NCBI GenBank assembly: GCA_025358455.1
Contig: JANYJP010000093.1
Location: forward strand, 1 to 64,000
Reading direction: 5' to 3'
DNA: 64,000 nucleotides
From: Bacteroidales bacterium
Lineage (GTDB): Bacteria; Bacteroidota; Bacteroidia; Bacteroidales; VadinHA17
The notes below the pieces were generated by a model, which was not told the DNA's origin, did not search any database, and saw only the letters and a list, made by a program, of their open reading frames with translations. Positions 1 to 8,812 of this stretch are shown piece by piece (the stretch's first letter is position 1; each line of letters opens with the position of its first letter). The translations under genes and the position numbers were made by a program.

Positions 1-141
1 TGTTCGTCAGACCGGGATTTTGCCTCCGGCTTCCTTCAGATTCCACCTCACGATGGACACCCTTGCCTTTGGCTAACGCTTCCTACTGTCAAGGCGCGTT
101 CGGGACTCTCACCCTATAGTCATCGCCCATGCCGGGCGCAC
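1..141 (-). mobile_element. 5' end (domain I) of a group IIC intron, truncated by the left window edge
   Basis: The minus strand reads GTGCGCCCGGCATGGGCGATGACTATAGGGTGAGAGTCCCGAAC...GGCAAGGGTGTCCATCGTGAGGTGGAATCTGAAGGAAGC...GGTCTGACGAACA. From memory this resembles the 5' region of group IIC introns such as the Oceanobacillus iheyensis intron. It sits directly 3' of an intrinsic terminator, the usual IIC target. Confidence 0.85.
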
Positions 142-147
142 CACATA

Positions 148-173
148 AAAAGCCACCTTTTCGGGTGGCTTTT
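148..173 (-). terminator. Intrinsic terminator hairpin (group IIC insertion target)
   Basis: aaaagccacc-ttttcg-ggtggctttt: 10-bp stem with flanking A/T tracts, downstream of the minus-strand gene 239-481. Confidence 0.85.
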
Positions 174-238
174 GTATTTTAAACCGGAAGCTTTAACTGC
201 TTACCGTTAATAGTAAATTATTTATGGAATAATTGAAT

Positions 239-481
239 TTACGCGGGTTTGCTACATTCTGGACAGGTAAGAGAACCTTTCGATGTAAGCCCGGCTTCAA
301 ATTCCTTCCCGCACTTATCACATTTAATTGGATTTTTATCTTCAGCCAGCTGTCTGGTTACAATTGCCTGGTTAAACTCCAACGCCTGCATGTCGCGGGT
401 AAGTGCATATGTGTCTCTGCGTTTATTAGCAGCTATAAAATCTTCCTCCTTCAGAACTGGTACAATTATTTCATCTTTCAT
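239..481 (-). CDS. Small zinc-ribbon protein
   Basis: 80 aa with CDKCGKEF...CPECSK (CxxC...CxxC). Confidence 0.7.
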   Translation of the reverse strand: MKDEIIVPVLKEEDFIAANKRRDTYALTRDMQALEFNQAIVTRQLAEDKNPIKCDKCGKEFEAGLTSKGSLTCPECSKPA

Positions 482-683
482 GATGCAAAGATACGAATAA
501 AACCGGCCATTTAAGATTACTTTATTTTTGTTGTTATAACACTCATTATATGTTACTTAAAGTTATAATCATATACCTTCTACTCAATTATCTTAAAACG
601 AAATCAACTAATTAAGGTGATAATCAGCCAGAAAACATATTAAACAATACAGGCAAAGAAAGAAGAATTCTCCACAAAAACAA

Positions 684-713
684 AAGCTTCTGAGAACGAT
701 ATCTCAGAAGCTT
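684..713 (-). terminator. Intrinsic terminator of the 741-1067 gene
   Basis: 12-bp perfect inverted repeat aagcttctgaga / tctcagaagctt, 6-nt loop. Confidence 0.75.
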
Positions 714-740
714 CTGTCCATTTAAATCAGGAATTAATCC

Positions 741-1067
741 TTATTTTTTTACAGGTGTTTTTGCCGGTTCTTTTTTTACAGCTGGTTTAGTTGTTGTACC
801 TTCCTGTTTAACAAGTTTCTTGATGAATTTTCCATCCTTGTCATAAAGAAGTGTATCAGTTGCTGTACCTTTAACAACAACAACTTCATATGTAACAACC
901 ATATTGGTTTCAACTTTTGTTGCTTCCTTTATTGTAAAACCTGCATAATCCTTAGCAACATTATCAATTATAGCTTTATTAAGATCCGCCGTTTTCACTG
1001 GTGTACGCTGTGCATTGACAGCAAGAACTGTCATAACAAGAACTAATACTGCAAATAACTTTTTCAT
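741..1067 (-). CDS. Small secreted hypothetical protein
   Basis: Start trimmed to MKKLFAVLVLVMTVLAVNAQ (signal peptide); Lys/Thr/Pro-rich C-terminus. Confidence 0.7.
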   Translation of the reverse strand: MKKLFAVLVLVMTVLAVNAQRTPVKTADLNKAIIDNVAKDYAGFTIKEATKVETNMVVTYEVVVVKGTATDTLLYDKDGKFIKKLVKQEGTTTKPAVKKEPAKTPVKK

Positions 1068-1186
1068 AATTAATGATTTATTGGTTAATAATACAAAGCT
1101 ATTTCCCAATTTTGAAGTATTTCTGAAGATAAAAAACTTTAACAATTTTTTAAGAATCGTCATAAAATTCAGAGTTGTAATATATT

Positions 1187-2455
1187 TCAGGATTTATAAA
1201 ATACCTTGATCTCATGTACAGAGTCAGTGCAGGTATAACTGATCTTCATATTGTAGTGATCGATAATTTTCTTAACGATTGATAACCCCAAGCCCACTGA
1301 ATGAGGATTAGAGGTACCTTTACTAAACCTGTTAAAAACCAGTTCAGGATCAATTTCAAGAGGCATTCCACTATTGGTTATCGTCAAACACTGATTATCC
1401 AGTCTGCATCTGATATAACCATTATCAATATTATACCTGACAGCATTGCTCAGGAGGTTTGAAATCATGACATCTGCAAGAGTCTCATTCATATTAACAA
1501 GGGCTGCGTTCGAAATCTCAGTTTCAACCTTAATTCTTTTAAGCTGCATAATCTCTTCATAATTATCCAGCCATTTTTGAATAAGCTCTTCAAATGAAAT
1601 TTCTTTAGTATCCGGAAACTGGAGATTTTCGATCCTGGAAATCATCAGGAGCCCCTGATTAAGCTTAAATAGCTTTGTGGTTGCCTCATTTATTGATTTG
1701 ATAAGGTCGATACTTTTTCTGCCAAGGTTTCTTTTCTGCATCAGTATATCCAGTTTTGAACGGATGACTGCCAAGGGCGTCTGAATTTCGTGAGACGAAT
1801 TTTCATTATACTCTTTCAGATTAATATAATCAGCCCTCATTTTCCTTGTCATTTGTTCTATGACCAGGTTAAGTTGTTTGAATTCATTAATATTTGTCTC
1901 CTGAAGCTCAGGAAATTTATCCGAAAGCACGTTGAAATTAGCTGCTCCATTAACTGCCTCAAAGAACGGACGCCATAACTTTTTTGACATCAGGTAGTTT
2001 ACAAAAAGAGAAACCAGAAGCAGCGATAAAAAGAGTAAAACCATACCAAATGCGACCATATTGAGAAGCTTTTTATTCTCATCGAGTACCTGGTAAATAT
2101 TAATTATATATCCTGATTTCCCATGTGTATTATTAGTAAATCTAAGGTGTCGGAATGGTAAATATACACTTGACGGTACGTCAAATAAAGTAGTATCATT
2201 TATTGTCTGTGAATAAAGAACAGGAGTACCAAGTAACCTCACTCTTATGAGATGACCATAACTTGCTGCAAAATCAGGTATTGAATCCGATTCATCTATT
2301 TGTTCCTGAATTATTGTTTTTTCGATTATTAAACTATCATCAATCTGTTTGTAAACTATTGTACGGAAGGTATAGTAAAATATTGCCCCTGCAGCAATCA
2401 TTGTCTGAATCGAGAAAATAAAAAAATAATATGTGCTTCTGGTCAGTAGTTTCAA
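1187..2455 (-). CDS. Two-component sensor histidine kinase
   Basis: Two TM segments, H-box NSSHEIQTPLAVIRSKLD, GLGLSIVKKI G-box; overlaps the response regulator start. Confidence 0.92.
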   Translation of the reverse strand: MKLLTRSTYYFFIFSIQTMIAAGAIFYYTFRTIVYKQIDDSLIIEKTIIQEQIDESDSIPDFAASYGHLIRVRLLGTPVLYSQTINDTTLFDVPSSVYLPFRHLRFTNNTHGKSGYIINIYQVLDENKKLLNMVAFGMVLLFLSLLLVSLFVNYLMSKKLWRPFFEAVNGAANFNVLSDKFPELQETNINEFKQLNLVIEQMTRKMRADYINLKEYNENSSHEIQTPLAVIRSKLDILMQKRNLGRKSIDLIKSINEATTKLFKLNQGLLMISRIENLQFPDTKEISFEELIQKWLDNYEEIMQLKRIKVETEISNAALVNMNETLADVMISNLLSNAVRYNIDNGYIRCRLDNQCLTITNSGMPLEIDPELVFNRFSKGTSNPHSVGLGLSIVKKIIDHYNMKISYTCTDSVHEIKVFYKS

Positions 2456-3129
2456 GATTCACAAAATTTATAGCCGAATCCGTAAATAACTTTAATATAA
2501 TTGCCGCAATTATTTGCAAGAAGTTTTTTGCGGAGGTTTTTCACATGAGTATAAACAAAATCGAACGAGTCAGTCAGTATAACATTATCTCCCCACAAAT
2601 GTTCCACAATCGATTCTTTTGTAACAATCCTGTCACGGTTTGCCATAAAGAATAATAACAAATCATATTCCTTTCTGGTCAGGTTTAATAACTGGTCATT
2701 TGCAAAAGCCTGGTGTTCATCGGTTCTTACCATGATCTCGTTAAAGGTTACTTCATTAAACCCCACAAAATTATCCCTTCTGCATATTGAGTTAACCCTG
2801 GCACTGAGTTCTGACATATGGAAAGGTTTTGTCAGATAATCGTCTGCTCCTATTTTTAATCCTGTTAGTTTATCCTCCAGCGAAGTTTTGGCAGATAGAA
2901 TAAGAATCCTGTCATTCGATTTGCTTTTTTTTAGTTCCCTGATTATATCAAGCCCATTTCCATCAGGTAAACCTATATCAAGGATAATACAGTTATAAGT
3001 ATTATCTGCGGTTTTAATAAATGCCTCGTGGTAATTTTGAGCAAATTCACATATATGACCCTCCATTTTGAGATATTCACCTATGGATCTGCTCAACGCT
3101 TTTTCATCTTCTACAATCAAGAGTTTCAT
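2452..3129 (-). CDS. OmpR-family response regulator
   Basis: MKLLIVEDEKALSRSIGEYL receiver, LDIGLPDGNG phosphoacceptor region, C-terminal winged helix. Confidence 0.93.
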   Translation of the reverse strand: MKLLIVEDEKALSRSIGEYLKMEGHICEFAQNYHEAFIKTADNTYNCIILDIGLPDGNGLDIIRELKKSKSNDRILILSAKTSLEDKLTGLKIGADDYLTKPFHMSELSARVNSICRRDNFVGFNEVTFNEIMVRTDEHQAFANDQLLNLTRKEYDLLLFFMANRDRIVTKESIVEHLWGDNVILTDSFDFVYTHVKNLRKKLLANNCGNYIKVIYGFGYKFCES

Positions 3130-3259
3130 CTGAAATAAAATATATGCTAAATTACAACGAAAAACAATTGAACTGATAAAATCAGATCTCTTAAAAACAC
3201 AATTTTTACGGATACTAAAATATATTTATAACTTTATATCTGTAACAAAATTAAACGAA

Positions 3260-4423
3260 ATGAACACAAATAAAATAAACCGCCGCTTGTTTGTCAAAAA
3301 TACTGTCCTGTCCACAGCTGCCATTACATTAACCGGGGCGAGAGCATTTTCGACCACATCAACAGTTAAGAAAAATGTGTTGCCACGTTGGAAAGGATTT
3401 AACCTTCTCGACTACTTTTCTCCTTCTGTTCCCAAGGCTGCACAGTCTAACATGACTACCGAGGATGATTTCAAATGGATGGCAGACTGGGGTTTCGATT
3501 TTGTGAGATTGCCTATGGCATACCCGAGGTATCTTTCATTTGACCGCACAAAAGATATAACGAAAGATGATTTATATAAAACTGACCCTAAAGTTCTTGA
3601 TGATATTGACATGCTCATATTTACGGCTCATAAACATGGCTTGCATGTTAGTCTGAACCTTCACCGGGCTCCAGGCTATTGTATAAATGCAGGCTTTCAC
3701 GAACCATTTAATCTTTGGAAAGACAAAGATGCCCGTGATGCCTTTAATTATCATTGGGGTATGTGGGCAGACAGATATAAAAATATCTCTTCTGAAAAAA
3801 TAAGTTTTGACCTGCTCAACGAACCTGCATATATTGAAGATATGAACGATCAATTCGCTAAAAAGGGTCCGGTTCCGGGTGAGACTTATCGTCTGGTTGC
3901 GGAAGGTGCGTCAAAGGCTATCAGAAATGCTGATCCAACCCGCCTTATTATTGCCGATGGAAATAGCGGTGGAAATTCTGTTATTCCTGAAATTACAGAC
4001 CTTAATATTGCCCAAAGCTGCAGGGGATACTGGCCTGGAGTGATCTCTCATTACCAGGCTCCCTGGGTGTGGAAAGATCCCTCACAAGCTCCTGCTCCCG
4101 TTTGGCCAGGTACAATTGACGGGAAGTATTACGGGAGGGAACAGCTTGAAGAGTTTTATAAACCATGGATCGGTCTTTTAGAAAAAGGAGTAGGGGTACA
4201 TTGCGGTGAATGTGGCTGCTGGAAAAAAACACCACATGAAATATTTCTCGCGTGGTTTGGTGATGTGATTGACATCCTGACAAAAAAGGATATTGGTTAT
4301 GCCTTATGGAATTTCAGAGGCGATTTTGGTATCCTTGATTCAGGGCGTGAAGATGTAAAATATACCGACTGGTACGGACATAAATTAGACAGCAAGTTGC
4401 TTGCTTTGCTGAAGAAATATTGA
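3260..4423 (+). CDS. Glycoside hydrolase family 5-like (cellulase)
   Basis: N-terminal signal; FDLLNEP acid/base motif, GVHCGECGCW nucleophile region, ALWNFRGDFGILDSGR. Confidence 0.85.
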   Translation: MNTNKINRRLFVKNTVLSTAAITLTGARAFSTTSTVKKNVLPRWKGFNLLDYFSPSVPKAAQSNMTTEDDFKWMADWGFDFVRLPMAYPRYLSFDRTKDITKDDLYKTDPKVLDDIDMLIFTAHKHGLHVSLNLHRAPGYCINAGFHEPFNLWKDKDARDAFNYHWGMWADRYKNISSEKISFDLLNEPAYIEDMNDQFAKKGPVPGETYRLVAEGASKAIRNADPTRLIIADGNSGGNSVIPEITDLNIAQSCRGYWPGVISHYQAPWVWKDPSQAPAPVWPGTIDGKYYGREQLEEFYKPWIGLLEKGVGVHCGECGCWKKTPHEIFLAWFGDVIDILTKKDIGYALWNFRGDFGILDSGREDVKYTDWYGHKLDSKLLALLKKY

Positions 4424-5263
4424 TTACTTACATGCCATCACACCTTTGAAATATCCTATTGATTCTGCTATTCCGGCGATGGGATCTTCCATATCCTTTT
4501 CAAATTCCAGGCTGCAATTGCCTGTGTATTTTATTTTCCTGAGAGTTTCAACAATTTTTGGAATATCGATGATCCCACGTCCCATTTCAACTGTTTTTCC
4601 ATCTTTTGATGCTTTGTCAACATCCTTGATATGCATATCGAATATTCTTGATTTGTAGCGCATTACGTCAACAGATGGATCCTGTCCATCGCGAGTTGTA
4701 TGCCCGATATCTATGCATATTCCCATTCTGGCGTCGAGGTTTTTAATGCGATTCCAGATATCAGTTGAATTTGGGTAAAGAGGATTATCGGGGCCATGGT
4801 TGTGAATTGCAACTTTTAAGTTGTACTTTTTAACAAGCTGCTCAACATATGGTAACAGTTCATAATCGGGAGCACCAACAATCATCCTGACTCCGGCCAT
4901 TTTTGCATATTCAAAAGCCTGGTCTGCCGACTCCCTGGTTTTCATATAAACAACTCCCACAGTATATACATTAAGTCCGGCAATTCTAAACTTATCAAGT
5001 ACAGCATTAATCTGGTTCTGGGTGCTGTTCATCGGCATGTGAATATCTTTTAATGAAAGATTTGTGATACCGGTTCTTTTCATTATTTCAATAGTTTTTT
5101 CAACTGTTAACCGGTAAAACGTATATCCGGCCATTCCAACTGTAAAAGTGTTTTCCCTTTTATCAACTGAAACCGGCATAACGGGATTAGCATATAATGA
5201 TGAGGCCCCTGCAGCGAGCACTCCTGTTCCGGCTAACTTTAAAAACTGGCGGCGTGAATTCAT
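4424..5263 (-). CDS. Sugar phosphate isomerase/epimerase (xylose isomerase-like TIM barrel)
   Basis: Signal peptide; VAIHNHGPDNPLYPN, GICIDIGHTTRDGQDP, CSLEFEKDMEDP. Confidence 0.85.
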   Translation of the reverse strand: MNSRRQFLKLAGTGVLAAGASSLYANPVMPVSVDKRENTFTVGMAGYTFYRLTVEKTIEIMKRTGITNLSLKDIHMPMNSTQNQINAVLDKFRIAGLNVYTVGVVYMKTRESADQAFEYAKMAGVRMIVGAPDYELLPYVEQLVKKYNLKVAIHNHGPDNPLYPNSTDIWNRIKNLDARMGICIDIGHTTRDGQDPSVDVMRYKSRIFDMHIKDVDKASKDGKTVEMGRGIIDIPKIVETLRKIKYTGNCSLEFEKDMEDPIAGIAESIGYFKGVMACK

Positions 5264-5285
5264 AATAGTTAATATTTTAAATTGT

Positions 5286-7220
5286 TTATTTCTTTCTGAT
5301 TATCATATTATTATCAATAAGCCTGCTGTTATATGTCTGTATAATAGCTTTTAATTTTTCTTCCATCTGTAACTGAAGATCAGGGTCTTTTCCAATCAGG
5401 TTGTTTTCCAGGAAAATGTCTTTTTTGTAATTATACAACCCGATAGGCTTATTATCAGTCATTTCAAGGATATGATCTTTCATATAAAGGTGATAAGTAC
5501 TTCCGGAGGTATTAAATGCAAATGATTCGCCTGAATCGTCCAGGAGATTGCTGCCGAATGCAATATATTCTTCATCATAATTGAGATAACTTAGAACGGT
5601 TGGCATAATATCAATCTGCTCAGCTATCCTGTTTTTCATGCCTCGCAGATCGCTGCCTGGTTTATAAAATATTATTGGAACGCTGTATGATCCGAAATTA
5701 TTCTGGAATTCTTTATGGATTAACTCATTTGTATGATCAGCAGTAATAACAAAAAGAGTGTTATTAAACCACGGACTGGACTCAATCTCATTGAAAAATT
5801 CATGTAATGCAAAATCGGAATAGCCTACAACTTCAACAATAGGAGCCGGACCTTTTTTAAATCTGCCTGTATATTTTTCAGGAACCTTAAACGGATGATG
5901 TGACGAAACTGAAAAAATTGTCGTTAAAAAAGGCTGTTTAAAACTGTTAAGCTTAGATGCAAAAAACTTAAAGAAAGGCTCATCCCATACTCCCCAGATA
6001 CCGTCAAAATCGGTTTTGTCAGGATACTGGTTAAGACCGAAGTAATCATCGAATCCGGCCATTTTTGCAAATGAATCGAATCCCATTGATCCATTCGGTG
6101 CACCATGAAAGAATGCACTATAATAACCTTTCCTTTTAAGCAGTTCAGGAAGCCCGTTAATCTTATTATTGGCATAATGCGATATCGTATACGGGGTTTC
6201 CAGGGAAGGTACTGAAGCCAGAATAGATGGCATCGCGTCTATAGATTTTTTTCCATTTGCAATTGAAACATCAAAGGTGAGTCCAACACTTATCAGTGAA
6301 TCAATAAATGGTGTATAACCCTTATATTTTCCACCATCCAGACCAGTATTTAAAGACCCAACATATTCCCTGGCGAAACTTTCAAGTATTATAATTACTA
6401 CATTATCAGGGGTAAAGGGCTTGGTATTTGAAGGAGCATAATGCGGATTATAAAGTCGGGTCAGCTTGTCATTATCGAAGAATTCATATTTTACCAATGC
6501 TTTCTTATCAAATGTTCTGAAGAAACTGAATGGAGTATTTAGAACAATGGCAACATCACGAGGGTTTTCGACATAACGTGCAGCATTGCTGATAGTTATC
6601 GGGCGGGTTGAATGTTTATATCCCCCACGGGCAGCTCCAATGACAAGAGCAATTACCACAGGAATCATCAGAATATTCACTGTATGGTATGCTACTTTGT
6701 TTTTGGATTCAGGCCGTTCTGTTTTTACTTTATTATACAGGTAAACCATAAGGAACCATAATAAGAGTGTGAACAGAGTGGCTGGCCAATAGTCATACAG
6801 GAATCTGAAAAACAATTTTACAAGGTTTGTTTCGTGTTCAAATGTTTTAAAAACATCTGCAGTGGCTCTTTTGTCAATGAACCGGTAATAAACAAAATCC
6901 ATCCCGTTCATTGCAATGGCTATACCATTTGTAATGAAGAAGATGTATTTCAATACTGACTGATATATGTCTTTGTAGCGGAAATCAAAAGGCAGTATAC
7001 TCAGAAAGATAAAAAGGATATTAATATATACTACGGCTGAAATGTCAAATGTCAGGCCTCCTTTCATCAGGGTAATCAGCTGGTTGAATGAGACTCCCGG
7101 AAACATCTTGAAATTGAAAAGAAAAAAGCCTATCCTGCAAAATGAAAACAGGACCATTATCAGGATGATTCTATAAGCCAGAACAACGAATATATTTCTG
7201 GATGCTACCCGGTTTTTCAT
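5286..7220 (-). CDS. LTA synthase-like membrane sulfatase / phosphoglycerol transferase family
   Basis: N-terminal TM helices, NVVIIILESFAREYVGSL, VITADHTNELIH sulfatase fold. Confidence 0.85.
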   Translation of the reverse strand: MKNRVASRNIFVVLAYRIILIMVLFSFCRIGFFLFNFKMFPGVSFNQLITLMKGGLTFDISAVVYINILFIFLSILPFDFRYKDIYQSVLKYIFFITNGIAIAMNGMDFVYYRFIDKRATADVFKTFEHETNLVKLFFRFLYDYWPATLFTLLLWFLMVYLYNKVKTERPESKNKVAYHTVNILMIPVVIALVIGAARGGYKHSTRPITISNAARYVENPRDVAIVLNTPFSFFRTFDKKALVKYEFFDNDKLTRLYNPHYAPSNTKPFTPDNVVIIILESFAREYVGSLNTGLDGGKYKGYTPFIDSLISVGLTFDVSIANGKKSIDAMPSILASVPSLETPYTISHYANNKINGLPELLKRKGYYSAFFHGAPNGSMGFDSFAKMAGFDDYFGLNQYPDKTDFDGIWGVWDEPFFKFFASKLNSFKQPFLTTIFSVSSHHPFKVPEKYTGRFKKGPAPIVEVVGYSDFALHEFFNEIESSPWFNNTLFVITADHTNELIHKEFQNNFGSYSVPIIFYKPGSDLRGMKNRIAEQIDIMPTVLSYLNYDEEYIAFGSNLLDDSGESFAFNTSGSTYHLYMKDHILEMTDNKPIGLYNYKKDIFLENNLIGKDPDLQLQMEEKLKAIIQTYNSRLIDNNMIIRKK

Positions 7221-7302
7221 ATAATTGCTTGTTGATTATAACATGACTCTATCCAAACCTCAGGTAATCAGACATGACATGTTAAAGATAAAACTATTTA
7301 AT

Positions 7303-7965
7303 CTACTTACCTGTTGCAAGTCTTACATTATTTATCCAAAACAATACCGAAGGGTCCGACGCTTTGGTTTCAACCGGCTGTCGTCCCCGGATGCCATTCA
7401 TTTCAGCAAAAGCGCCAAATTCAACGCCAAGGTTGAACGGCATCGCTCCTATTCCGTTTCTTGAGTTTCGGACCGGAAGCTTTGAGATTGGAATAATCAT
7501 TTTATATATCAGGATCCCTTCATTATTAAATTTTACATATCCTCTGAAAGTATCATTATTATCTGAAGGAAAACGCCTTGCATTCTCCCCTGTAAAACCG
7601 ATTATTTCAATTGTATTTGCTTCCTGGATAGTAGCACTGCCTCCTGAATGTTTGGAGCCTGTTGGAAACCTTACTCCCAATTTTCTGGAGAGCTTGCCGT
7701 CCATATCAAACCAGATTATCATCCCCTCTGATAGTATCCTTTTACTGACTTCCTGATCTTCCACTTTAATATCCACACAGAGAATATCATTATCATTTGA
7801 AAGAAAATAATAAAGTTTGCCTTTATTAATTAAAGAGTAATTGGTTGATGGTATTTTCATATCATCAGGTCGTTCCTCATACCAGGCATTCTGATGGATT
7901 TTCCCTTTCTGAGCATTTAAGTTCAAACATAATAATATCGAAATAAGGAAAGTAAATGGTTTCAT
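7303..7965 (-). CDS. Secreted hypothetical protein
   Basis: 220 aa with signal peptide MKPFTFLISILLCLNLNAQ. Confidence 0.7.
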   Translation of the reverse strand: MKPFTFLISILLCLNLNAQKGKIHQNAWYEERPDDMKIPSTNYSLINKGKLYYFLSNDNDILCVDIKVEDQEVSKRILSEGMIIWFDMDGKLSRKLGVRFPTGSKHSGGSATIQEANTIEIIGFTGENARRFPSDNNDTFRGYVKFNNEGILIYKMIIPISKLPVRNSRNGIGAMPFNLGVEFGAFAEMNGIRGRQPVETKASDPSVLFWINNVRLATGK

Positions 7966-7977
7966 ATCTTAAAAATT

Positions 7978-8023
7978 AAACGCCAGGTCCTATTCTGGTA
8001 ACAAACTTTAAGACCTGGCGTTT
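7978..8023 (-). terminator. Intrinsic terminator after the Yip1-like gene
   Basis: aaacgccaggtc ... gacctggcgttt, 12-bp perfect inverted repeat, 22-nt loop. Confidence 0.65.
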
Positions 8024-8041
8024 TATGATTTATATTTATGA

Positions 8042-8695
8042 CTAATTCTTTGGGTTATCTTTCATCATCTCCTTATAATCAGAACGGTTATAGTCTCTCA
8101 TGAACTGATTAGCTCTTCTTTTTGTACCGAGTCCAAGTAACATAATGAGAACAAATATTGCAATCAGAACATACATAACAATTTTTGCGGTCTGAGGGCT
8201 TGCTTTGAGTGCATCAACAAGTCCGTTGTACAAAAGCCAGCATGCAAAAATATTAACAGCCACACCAATTATCAGACCCAGATAAAGATTGAATCCACCT
8301 GCAAAACCAAGAAACGCACTGATAGGCATAATTACCATAACGGCTGCAACTACCCTTACGTTGGCTTCATAGTCAGAGCTGCCTTTACAAATCGAAGATA
8401 TCACAAGTACTATCACGCCTCCGATAAATAAACCGATAATTGCTCCAATGATTGCCCATATAAAGACCATTATTCCGAAAGCACTTCCAAATACTCCGCC
8501 GGTTAATGCACCAATATGAAGAATGCTCCAGAGAAAAGAGAAAACACCTGCAATTGCGCCATAAATTACTGCCTTGATCAAAGGTTCAGTCATTCCCCCC
8601 GAAGTTTTCATCGTTGAGAAGTAAGATTTAGGATTTACAAGGGTATCTTTTGATTCCCTGATAAATTCATTAAGATCAAATGTTCCGTTGCTCAT
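8042..8695 (-). CDS. Yip1-domain-like membrane protein
   Basis: 217 aa, NPKSYFSTMKTSGGMTEPLIKAVIYGAIAG followed by multiple TM helices. Confidence 0.7.
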   Translation of the reverse strand: MSNGTFDLNEFIRESKDTLVNPKSYFSTMKTSGGMTEPLIKAVIYGAIAGVFSFLWSILHIGALTGGVFGSAFGIMVFIWAIIGAIIGLFIGGVIVLVISSICKGSSDYEANVRVVAAVMVIMPISAFLGFAGGFNLYLGLIIGVAVNIFACWLLYNGLVDALKASPQTAKIVMYVLIAIFVLIMLLGLGTKRRANQFMRDYNRSDYKEMMKDNPKN

Positions 8696-8812
8696 AGTTT
8701 AATTAATTAATAGGGTTAATATTAAATGACCGGATATTTGAGTATTTAAAAATCCAATTTAAAAAATAATTCCCAAAATAAGAAATAAACTGTCGTAAAT
8801 CAGTACTTACTT

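Noticed and set aside
233-514. Plus-strand ORFs 233-514 and 249-500
   Set aside because: They are antisense to the zinc-ribbon gene and have no recognisable protein features.
7364-7756. 130-aa plus-strand ORF opposite the 7303-7965 secreted protein
   Set aside because: The opposite-strand ORF has a signal peptide and a better gene context.
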